Both the position numbers and the translations under genes were made by a program. Source: Bacteroidota bacterium (GTDB lineage Bacteria; Bacteroidota; Bacteroidia; NS11-12g; UBA955). Taken from it: DNA of 6,486 nt. The DNA lies in the NCBI GenBank assembly GCA_947460045.1, contig CANHGC010000096.1:1-6486 (forward strand), given 5' to 3'. The notes beneath the pieces were generated by a model. The model saw only the letters and a list, made by a program, of their open reading frames with translations. It searched no databases and was not told where the DNA came from. Of the stretch, positions 1-6,279 are shown in pieces; within the stretch, counting starts at the first letter, position 1, and every line of letters starts with the position of its first letter.

Positions 1-149
1 GATTCGATATACTCTTTGGTTCCATCCACAGAATTTCCAACTGCAATCACCATTTCATCGCATAGGGGCAATACCGATAATAAGGCCTCCCTTAACGGAT
101 AATCGGCTTGAACCAGATTTCTAGCTATTGTAAAACCGGCGACTTTCAT
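1..149 (-). CDS. Glycosyltransferase, family 2-like (N-terminal fragment, cut by window edge)
   Basis: Translating the minus strand from the ATG at 149-147 gives a protein beginning MKVAGFTIARN and open to the left edge (49 complete codons visible). The pattern is that of a GT-A-fold glycosyltransferase: a first beta strand (VAGFTIARN), a helix leading to LPLCDEMVIAVGNS, then VDGTKEYI, which corresponds to the nucleotide-sugar-binding D-x-S-x-DGT region of family 2. Such enzymes transfer a sugar from a nucleotide-sugar donor; the acceptor cannot be told from this fragment. The start lies inside the last codons of dnaE in a different frame (29-bp overlap), so co-transcription and translational coupling with dnaE are likely. 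No Shine-Dalgarno is visible; the bases before the start are A-rich. The catalytic part lies outside the window, so the family call rests on the N-terminus only. Confidence 0.8.
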   Translation of the reverse strand, partial: MKVAGFTIARNLVQADYPLREALLSVLPLCDEMVIAVGNSVDGTKEYIE

Positions 150-3100
150 CTTTTCTTTCTATCAACCATCGATCATCTAAGCGCGGAGCATAACTCACCT
201 GCATATCATCCAACATTTCTCTCACTTCGTTTGTAAAATTCAATCCTGCGCGAGAAACCATTCTTACGGTCATATTTTCATCGGCATCGTAAAAATTGAA
301 ATACAACGGGCATTTTCCGGGGAATTGCGACAACACATGACTCACAATTTGCTGCTTACCCAGTTCTAAATCAGCGGGATTCATATCGATTTGAATGGAT
401 TTGTAAATGGTTAACGGATCGATGTCTGAAACCAATTGCATATTGTGAATATTCACTCGCATTTCATCTTTGGACTTGGAATAATCGGTTTGACCTTGGA
501 TCAACAAAATATAATCTTTATCCATCAGATGCTTGAATTTCAGATACTTATCTTTAAACATGGAAATCTCAACAGTACCTGAATAATCCATGAAATTGAA
601 TCTGCCGTAGGGATTCCCCATTTGACTCATGAATTCTTTTGAAAAGGTGATGATTCCCATCATTTGAAAAACTATGGGTGTTTTGTTCTCGAGGCTTTCG
701 CGATACTCTTTCACGCTACTGGTCACAATGCTATCATAGATGAATTTAAAATCATCCAAAGGGTGCTTACTCAGGAATACCCCAACCAATTCTTCTTCCT
801 CTTTGAGTTCTTCCAAAAGCGTCAATTTATCAACTTGAGGCAACTTGGGTTCCTCATTCGCCAAATTCGCACCGCCTCCAAACAACCCCATTTGTCCGCT
901 GAACTTTTCTTGCTGAATGCGCTGTCCATAGCGAAGGGCCAGTTCAATGCCATTCACCCCATTGGCATCTTCTTTCACGTACTGAGCCCGGTGATATCTC
1001 GGATCAAAATCAAACACCCCTGCCTTTGCCATTGATTCAACGGTTCTTTTGTTCACCGCGCGCAGATTCACACGGGTGGTTAAATCAAACAAACTTTTGA
1101 AAGCACCATTTTTATCGCGGTCTTTGAGAATTTCCTCCACCGCGTTATCGCCCACGCCTTTTACAGCACTCAACCCAAATCGGATTTGACCGCTTGGCGT
1201 TACCGTAAACACATTTCTGCTTTCATTCAAATCCGGCCCCAACACTTTGATGCCTTGTCTATGGCACTCTTCCATGTAAAAGGTGATCTTTTTGATATCG
1301 CCCATGTTGCTTTTTAGCACCGCAGCCATAAACTGAGCGGGATAATTGGCTTTCAAATAGGCTGTTTGAAACGCGATTACAGCATAACAGGTTGAATGCG
1401 ATTTGTTAAAAGCATATTGGGCAAATTCTTCCCAATCCGAATAGATCTTTTCCAACACCTTTTCTGGAAAGCCTTTTTCAAGTGCACCCGACATGAAATC
1501 ACCTTTCAACTTATCGATGATGTCCTTGTTCTTTTTACCCATCGCCTTTCTGAGTTCATCGGCTTTTCCCTTTGAAAATCCCGCCAATTTCTGACTCAGC
1601 AACATCACCTGCTCTTGATAAACGGTGATGCCATAGGTTTCGCGCAAATAATCCTCCATTTCAGGCAAATCAAACACCACGGGTTTTCTGCCGTGTTTTC
1701 GATCAATGAAGTCTGGAATGTACTTCAACGGACCTGGGCGATATAAGGCGTTCATGGCAATTAGATCGCCAAAATGCGTGGGCTTAAGTTCACGCATATA
1801 TTTCTGCATACCGGGACTTTCAAACTGAAACACCCCATTGGTTTCGCCCTTTTGGAACAGTTCGTATGTTTTTTCGTCGTCTAAGGGAATTGTATCGAGA
1901 TCAATGACATCGCCTACAGTTTCTTTGATTAAATGGATCGCATCTTTCATGATGGTAAGGGTACTCAAACCCAGAAAATCCATTTTCAACAAACCCGCTT
2001 TTTCAATTTGGTTTACATCATATTGCACCTGAATCCATTGCGATTCCTTGGACAATGCCACAGGCACCAATTCATCAATGTCTTGTGGGGCAATGATAAT
2101 ACCACAGGCGTGAACCCCTGTATTCCTTACGCTTCCCTCTAATTTTTCCGCATCCTTCAGCACTTTGGCGGCATCATCGTTTCCATTGTAAATCTTTTGT
2201 ATCTCACGAACACAATCGATTTCCTCTGGCTTCAAGTTTTTGGAATCGTCCTTAGAAAGTTCATCGGGATCGGCGTGTAACATGGTTTGAAGGTTCATGT
2301 TCCCTACGATCAACTTCGCCAATTTATCGGTATTTGCCAGAGGGTATTGCAACACCCTACCCACATCACGAATGGCACTCTTGGCGGCCATGGTTCCGTA
2401 GGTTATGATTTGGGCAATTCTACGTTCACCGTATTTCTTTGCCACATATTGAATGACTTTGTCACGACCTACATCGTCGAAATCAATGTCCACATCGGGC
2501 ATACTCACACGCTCTGGGTTTAGAAAACGCTCAAAAAGCAAATCGTATTTTACCGGGTCCACATTGGTAATCCCCAAACAATAGGCCACCAAGCTTCCAG
2601 CTGCCGATCCACGGCCGGGTCCTACCCATACATCCATCTCTCTTGCAGCGGTGGTAAAATCTTGTACAATCAAGAAGTAGCCGGCAAATCCAGAGTGTGT
2701 AATTGTATTCAATTCAAAATCCAATCGCTCTTGCACAGGCGTGGGAATGACACCACCATAGCGCTTTCTACAACCTTCGTATGCGAGGTGTTTGAGAAAT
2801 ACATTTTGATCGTCAAACCCCGTGGGCAAAGCATAGTTCGGCAAAACAATGTCTCTCGATAATTTTGGTGGATCAATGCTAGAAATCAGCCGGTTGGTGT
2901 TGTCTAATGCCTCTGGAATGTCTTTGAACAACAACGCCATTTCGGCCTGTGTTTTGAAAAAGAACTCATCATTTGGGAAAGCAAATCGGAATCCTTTTCC
3001 GCTTTCTTCATTGTTTGCTTTGGGCGTACTTTGAAACTCTCCAGTATTGATACACAACAAGATATCGTGTGCGTTTGCGTCCTTTTTATCTGTGTAATGT

Positions 3101-3744
3101 GAATCGTTGGTGGCGATGATGGGCACATTGTATTTCTTTCCCCATCCAATCAATATTTGATTGATGTCTTCTTGCGATATACCCGTTCCATCCAAATTCT
3201 CCAATCCATGTCGTTGTAATTCAATGTAATAGTCTTCTCCAAAGATCTTATGCCACTCACAGAACACCTTTTCTGCGGCCTCTTCGCCTTTCCATAAAAT
3301 CGCTTGTGGAACTTGAGCACCTATACAACACGTTGTGGCAATCAAACCTTCGCTGTATTGTTCAATCAAAGCGCGATCAACCCGTGGATACTTGCTATAC
3401 AAACCCTCCAAGTAACCCAAAGAACATAGCTTACTCAAATTTGCATAGCCCTGTTGATTTTTTGCCAATAAGAGTTGATGGTATCTTTTGTCCTTGTTCC
3501 CCATGGTGAACGACTTCTGAAATCGATCTTCCACAACGTAAAACTCACAGCCAATCACAGGCATCAGGCCTTCTTTGGTAACGGCTTGATAAAACTCAAA
3601 CGCACCAAACATGTTTCCATGATCGGTGATTGCTAACGCAGGCATACCATCCGCTTTGGCTTTTTTCACCAAACTTTTGATACTTGCCGCCCCGTCGAGC
3701 AATGAGTATTGGGTGTGAACGTGTAAATGTGAAAATACTGGCAT
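121..3744 (-). CDS. dnaE: DNA polymerase III subunit alpha (replicative DNA polymerase)
   Basis: Catalytic subunit of the replicative polymerase holoenzyme, 1207 aa, the usual size for DnaE (E. coli 1160). An N-terminal PHP domain (about 1-220) has HLHVH, DHGN, CEFY, YHQL, TTCC and NDSH segments, which together supply H8, H10, D17, H42, E67, H89, C140, D214 and H216. The polymerase core has GPGRGSAAGS (375-384), the PDVDIDF catalytic motif (D417, D419) and a third acidic residue D589 in KMDFLGL. Also visible are YGITVYQEQVM (704-714), FNKSHSTCYA (779-788) and a helix-hairpin-helix (about 857-873). QMGLF (951-955) fits the beta-clamp-binding consensus. An OB fold spans about 1022-1100, followed by the C-terminal domain that in the family contacts tau. 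The ATG at 3744 gives the standard start just before the PHP histidines. No Shine-Dalgarno is seen. It is divergent from recF and overlaps the following glycosyltransferase gene. No intein, frameshift or truncation is seen. Confidence 0.98.
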   Translation of the reverse strand: MPVFSHLHVHTQYSLLDGAASIKSLVKKAKADGMPALAITDHGNMFGAFEFYQAVTKEGLMPVIGCEFYVVEDRFQKSFTMGNKDKRYHQLLLAKNQQGYANLSKLCSLGYLEGLYSKYPRVDRALIEQYSEGLIATTCCIGAQVPQAILWKGEEAAEKVFCEWHKIFGEDYYIELQRHGLENLDGTGISQEDINQILIGWGKKYNVPIIATNDSHYTDKKDANAHDILLCINTGEFQSTPKANNEESGKGFRFAFPNDEFFFKTQAEMALLFKDIPEALDNTNRLISSIDPPKLSRDIVLPNYALPTGFDDQNVFLKHLAYEGCRKRYGGVIPTPVQERLDFELNTITHSGFAGYFLIVQDFTTAAREMDVWVGPGRGSAAGSLVAYCLGITNVDPVKYDLLFERFLNPERVSMPDVDIDFDDVGRDKVIQYVAKKYGERRIAQIITYGTMAAKSAIRDVGRVLQYPLANTDKLAKLIVGNMNLQTMLHADPDELSKDDSKNLKPEEIDCVREIQKIYNGNDDAAKVLKDAEKLEGSVRNTGVHACGIIIAPQDIDELVPVALSKESQWIQVQYDVNQIEKAGLLKMDFLGLSTLTIMKDAIHLIKETVGDVIDLDTIPLDDEKTYELFQKGETNGVFQFESPGMQKYMRELKPTHFGDLIAMNALYRPGPLKYIPDFIDRKHGRKPVVFDLPEMEDYLRETYGITVYQEQVMLLSQKLAGFSKGKADELRKAMGKKNKDIIDKLKGDFMSGALEKGFPEKVLEKIYSDWEEFAQYAFNKSHSTCYAVIAFQTAYLKANYPAQFMAAVLKSNMGDIKKITFYMEECHRQGIKVLGPDLNESRNVFTVTPSGQIRFGLSAVKGVGDNAVEEILKDRDKNGAFKSLFDLTTRVNLRAVNKRTVESMAKAGVFDFDPRYHRAQYVKEDANGVNGIELALRYGQRIQQEKFSGQMGLFGGGANLANEEPKLPQVDKLTLLEELKEEEELVGVFLSKHPLDDFKFIYDSIVTSSVKEYRESLENKTPIVFQMMGIITFSKEFMSQMGNPYGRFNFMDYSGTVEISMFKDKYLKFKHLMDKDYILLIQGQTDYSKSKDEMRVNIHNMQLVSDIDPLTIYKSIQIDMNPADLELGKQQIVSHVLSQFPGKCPLYFNFYDADENMTVRMVSRAGLNFTNEVREMLDDMQVSYAPRLDDRWLIERKDESRRFYNS

Positions 3745-3758
3745 AGGAACAGAAAACG

Positions 3759-3788
3759 AAGTTAAAGGAATTGAAAAAAAGTTAAAGG
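3759..3788. repeat. Direct repeat AAGTTAAAGG x2, 20-bp period, upstream of dnaE
   Basis: The 10-mer AAGTTAAAGG occurs at 3759-3768 and again at 3779-3788, exactly 20 bp apart, in the short leader or promoter region of dnaE. Read on the minus strand each copy is CCTTTAACTT. The copy nearer the gene continues to TAACTTCG, one mismatch from the -7 consensus TAnnTTTG and 12 bp from the dnaE start codon; the farther copy continues to TAACTTTT, also one mismatch. The repeat may therefore be tandem -7-like elements or a regulator site on one face of the helix. Neither role is shown by the sequence alone. Confidence 0.5.
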
Positions 3789-3852
3789 CGATGTGGACAA
3801 TTTGGAATAACTCAAGGCCCTGATTTCAAACCAAAATCGGACGCATTTCTCC

Positions 3853-3860
3853 TACTTTTG
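3853..3860 (+). promoter_or_regulatory. Bacteroidetes-type -7 promoter element of recF
   Basis: TACTTTTG is a perfect match to the Bacteroidetes primary sigma factor element TAnnTTTG. It ends 4 bp before the GTG start of recF, so a start site at the usual distance would fall on or next to the start codon, giving a leaderless or nearly leaderless mRNA. I see no good TTG (-33) element at the expected distance. A weak inverted repeat (GATTT at 3822-3826, AAATC at 3834-3838) lies just upstream. Confidence 0.65.
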
Positions 3861-3864
3861 CAAA

Positions 3865-4941
3865 GTGTATTTATCGAAGCTACAATTGTACCATTTCAAG
3901 AACCACAGCGACCAATCGTTGGGATTTTGCAATGGAATAAACACCATTACAGGTGCTAACGGCATAGGTAAAACCAACATCTTGGATGCAGTTCACTATT
4001 TGGCCAATGCCAAGAGTTATTTCAATGGCATCGACAGTCAGATCATCCAACACAATCAAGCCTTTTTTACCATCAAAGGCAGTTTTGAAGGGGAAAGTCC
4101 AGCAGACATTTTGGTTCAATTTGAGTCGGGCAAAAAAACCATCAAAAAGAACGACAAAGCATACCCAAGGTTGCTCGATCACATCGGGTTGATACAAACG
4201 GTTTTTATCACGCCGTACGACATTGAATTGGCTTTGGGCGGCAGTGAAGATCGAAGAAAATTCATCGATTTGAGCTTGTGTCAGATCGACAAATCCTACC
4301 TGCACAATCTCAGTGTTTACAAGAAATCGCTCGACCAACGAAATGCGTTGTTGAAAAACATGCAAGGAAGGCCCATTGACCCAGATTTATTGGATAGTTT
4401 CGACGCAAAATTGGTACCCGCAGGAATTCAAATTCACGCCCGGCGAACAGATTTCGTTTCAAAATTTACCGAGTTTTTTATTCCCATTTACCAAAACTTA
4501 AGCCAAGGTTCTGAGACCCCGAGCATTCACTACGACAGCCAACTCAACGAGGGCAATTTCGGGGATTTACTGCACAGCAATCAGCGATTGGATACGTTGG
4601 CCCAGCGCACGGGCATTGGCATTCACAAAGACGATTTACAATTTGGGTTGGGTGAGTTTCCTTTGAAGAAGTTTGGATCACAAGGTCAGATAAAGAGTTT
4701 CATCATTGCCCTTAAATTGGCGCAGTACAAGTATTTTCAATCTATCACAAACACCAATCCCATTTTACTGCTCGATGACATTTTCGAAAAAATTGACGAA
4801 AACAGGGCACAACGTTTGATTGAAATGGTGGGCGAATCGGGCTATGGGCAAATCATCATCACAGACACCCATGCCAGCAGGGTTGAAACCCATTTCAGTG
4901 GCTTGGTTGCAGAAAAGATGCACCACCACCTAACAGATTGA
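3865..4941 (+). CDS. recF: DNA replication and repair protein RecF
   Basis: SMC/ABC-type ATPase that, with RecO and RecR, helps load RecA on gapped DNA at stalled or damaged forks; cytoplasmic and DNA-associated. 358 aa, full length for the family. The N-terminus MYLSKLQLYHFKNH is the typical RecF beginning. Walker A is GANGIGKT (30-37). YDIELALGGSEDRRKFID (118-135) is the conserved arm region. HKDDLQF (254-260) replaces the usual HRDDL. The ABC signature is GSQGQIKSF (271-279), where most members have SQGQQ. Walker B with the following D-loop is ILLLDDIFEKID (300-311), and the switch histidine is in TDTHASR (333-339). The GTG at 3865 is the start that reproduces the family N-terminus; no nearby in-frame ATG exists. 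No Shine-Dalgarno is present and AAA precedes the start. It stands as a single gene here, divergent from dnaE and convergent with ald. Confidence 0.97.
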   Translation: MYLSKLQLYHFKNHSDQSLGFCNGINTITGANGIGKTNILDAVHYLANAKSYFNGIDSQIIQHNQAFFTIKGSFEGESPADILVQFESGKKTIKKNDKAYPRLLDHIGLIQTVFITPYDIELALGGSEDRRKFIDLSLCQIDKSYLHNLSVYKKSLDQRNALLKNMQGRPIDPDLLDSFDAKLVPAGIQIHARRTDFVSKFTEFFIPIYQNLSQGSETPSIHYDSQLNEGNFGDLLHSNQRLDTLAQRTGIGIHKDDLQFGLGEFPLKKFGSQGQIKSFIIALKLAQYKYFQSITNTNPILLLDDIFEKIDENRAQRLIEMVGESGYGQIIITDTHASRVETHFSGLVAEKMHHHLTD

Positions 4942-4946
4942 TTTAA

Positions 4947-6161
4947 TTACATATACAAACCCACCATCAAATCAATATCGTGGTATTTGATGGAAAATTT
5001 ATCAGCCAAATTCTTGTTCGTTAAACTACCTCGGTACAAATAGGTTCCTTTACGAACACCTGCTTTCATCCGCAAAAACTCTCCAAATCCACCCAGCTGA
5101 GCCATTTCATCGAGCATCGGAGTAAATACGTTGCTCAACGTATAGCTAGCGGTACGACTCACCCTTGATGCGATATTTGGCACGCAGTAATGGATCACAT
5201 CGTGTTTGTGAAAGATGGGTTTTTCGTGGTTTGTTACTTCAGAAGTTTCGAAGTTTCCACCGCGATCTATGGCTACATCGATCAAAACGGAATGAGGACG
5301 CATAGACATCACCATTTCTTCGGTAATCACGATTGGACTTCTTGCGGTATTTCCCGCCAATGCACCGATGACAACATCTGCGCTAGCCACGGCACTTTTC
5401 AGCACTTGGGGTTGAATTGTGGACGTGTAAAGGTGAAATCCAAACGACTTTTGGATTCTTCTCAAGCGATACATGTTGTTATCGAACACTTTTACGTTCG
5501 CACCCAAACCCATGGCCGCTTTGGTTGCAAATTCGCCCACTGCACCTGCGCCGATCACTACGACTTGCGTGGGAGGGACACCAGCAAAACCACCTAACAA
5601 CTCCCCTTTTCCTACATGGGTATTGTTGAGATATTCGGCAGCAATGAGGATGCTTGCGGTTCCAGCAATTTCGCTCATCGCACGAATGATTGGCCTTGTA
5701 CCCCCGTCATCTTCAAGGTATTCATAAGCCATTGCGTTGATTTTTTTCTCCATCAACTTCCTCAACAACACTGAATCCATTTGATTGATTTGCAGGGCCG
5801 AAATCAACAATTGCCCAGTTTTCATCAATTCAATTTCCGACAAAGTGGGCGGATCAATTTTAAGGATGGTTTCACATTGATATACTTCTTTGTTGGAGTA
5901 CACAATTTGGGCACCGGCTTCACTGAATTGTATGTCTGAAAAATTCGCATTCCTACCAGCGCCTGATTCTATTACGATTTGATGTCCGTTCGATGTAAAA
6001 TACGCCACCGCGGCTGGCGTTAAAGGAACCCGATTTTCTTGAAAGGTAACTTCCTTAGGAATCCCGATACTCAATCCACCATTTTTATGATGTGTTTGCA
6101 CAGATTGAGGCAAAGTTTGCGCCTCACTTTCTGGAGATAAGATATTTTTTGACAATGCCAC
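4947..6161 (-). CDS. ald: Alanine dehydrogenase, Bacteroidetes type (start codon uncertain)
   Basis: Member of the alanine dehydrogenase / NAD(P) transhydrogenase alpha family; predicted to interconvert pyruvate + NH3 + NADH and L-alanine + NAD in the cytoplasm. With a GTG start at 6161 it is 404 aa (B. subtilis Ald 378). The N-terminal motif GIPKEVTFQENRVPLTP (33-49) carries the substrate arginine R44. ILKIDPP holds K101, the pyruvate-binding lysine. MSEIAG (162-167) precedes the Rossmann glycine motif GAGAVG (204-209), with acidic D227 favouring NAD. DVAIDRGG (295-302) holds D299, and HYCVPN (324-329) and SRTAS (335-339) follow. The usual catalytic histidine is replaced by Q124. A C-terminal tail of about 40 residues beyond the B. 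subtilis pattern is seen. The frame extends to an ATG at 6242, but that adds 27 hydrophobic, unconserved residues and lies upstream of a likely promoter element, so GTG 6161 (or TTG 6155) is preferred. Family call is firm; start moderately so. Confidence 0.9.
   Translation of the reverse strand: MALSKNILSPESEAQTLPQSVQTHHKNGGLSIGIPKEVTFQENRVPLTPAAVAYFTSNGHQIVIESGAGRNANFSDIQFSEAGAQIVYSNKEVYQCETILKIDPPTLSEIELMKTGQLLISALQINQMDSVLLRKLMEKKINAMAYEYLEDDGGTRPIIRAMSEIAGTASILIAAEYLNNTHVGKGELLGGFAGVPPTQVVVIGAGAVGEFATKAAMGLGANVKVFDNNMYRLRRIQKSFGFHLYTSTIQPQVLKSAVASADVVIGALAGNTARSPIVITEEMVMSMRPHSVLIDVAIDRGGNFETSEVTNHEKPIFHKHDVIHYCVPNIASRVSRTASYTLSNVFTPMLDEMAQLGGFGEFLRMKAGVRKGTYLYRGSLTNKNLADKFSIKYHDIDLMVGLYM
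4964..4993. terminator. Perfect 9-bp inverted repeat at the recF/ald convergent junction (possible terminator)
   Basis: CCATCAAAT (4964-4972) and ATTTGATGG (4985-4993) are perfect reverse complements around a 12-nt loop. The hairpin starts 22 bp after the recF stop codon and lies inside the last codons of ald. It could stop recF transcription before it runs far into ald. No clear T-run follows on the plus strand (AAAATTT), and only a weak T-rich stretch follows on the minus strand, so it is not a textbook intrinsic terminator. An alternative, mutually exclusive pairing exists: ATTGATTT (4937-4944) with AAATCAAT (4969-4976). Confidence 0.4.
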
Positions 6162-6164
6162 GAA

Positions 6165-6240
6165 GTGTATATTTTTTACTAAGTCTAAGGTAGTTAAGAC
6201 TTCCAACAAATCCAATACCCCAACAATTACAAATATACAC
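6165..6240. repeat. 10-bp inverted repeat bracketing the ald 5' region
   Basis: GTGTATATTT (6165-6174) and AAATATACAC (6231-6240) are perfect reverse complements separated by 56 bp. One arm lies 3 bp upstream of the preferred ald GTG start; the other overlaps the TATATTTG promoter-like element. This places them as possible operator half-sites. If transcription starts farther upstream, they could form an RNA stem hiding the start codon. Function is inferred only from position. Confidence 0.45.
6230..6237 (-). promoter_or_regulatory. Bacteroidetes-type -7 promoter element, probably of ald
   Basis: On the minus strand 6237 to 6230 reads TATATTTG, a perfect TAnnTTTG match. Transcription would begin near 6225, leaving a leader of about 60 nt before the GTG at 6161 and placing the ATG at 6242 upstream of the transcript. 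I see no convincing TTG at -33. A second, one-mismatch element (TACCTTAG, 6192 to 6185) with a TTG 20 bp further upstream is an alternative. Confidence 0.5.
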
Positions 6241-6279
6241 ATTTGTTTGTTGAGTAATTTTTGGCTCAGTCTTTGCTAT

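Noticed and set aside
664..1035. 123-codon open frame on the plus strand inside dnaE
   Set aside because: Antisense to the conserved C-terminal half of DnaE, with no family resemblance and no start context; shadow frame.
2904..3149. 81-codon minus-strand frame in an alternate frame of dnaE
   Set aside because: Same strand as dnaE but out of frame, within conserved PHP-domain coding; no frameshift is needed because the dnaE frame is intact.
3801..3840. Riboswitch or structured leader upstream of recF
   Set aside because: Only a weak 5-7 bp stem is seen, and the promoter element lies downstream of it, so the region is probably not transcribed with recF.
3880..4365. 161-codon open frame on the minus strand inside recF
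   Set aside because: It is antisense to well-conserved RecF coding sequence, has no recognisable domain and no promoter element; a shadow of codon bias in recF.
5190..5727. Several overlapping plus-strand open frames (up to 135 codons) inside ald
   Set aside because: They lie opposite the NAD-binding domain of Ald, are His/Cys/Thr-rich in the manner of antisense translations, and have no domain signal.
6162..6242. N-terminal hydrophobic extension of Ald as a membrane anchor or signal peptide
   Set aside because: Residues such as FVIVGVLDLLEVL are hydrophobic but lack a basic N-region and contain several acids; Ald is cytoplasmic, and the segment overlaps promoter-like DNA, so it is more likely untranslated.
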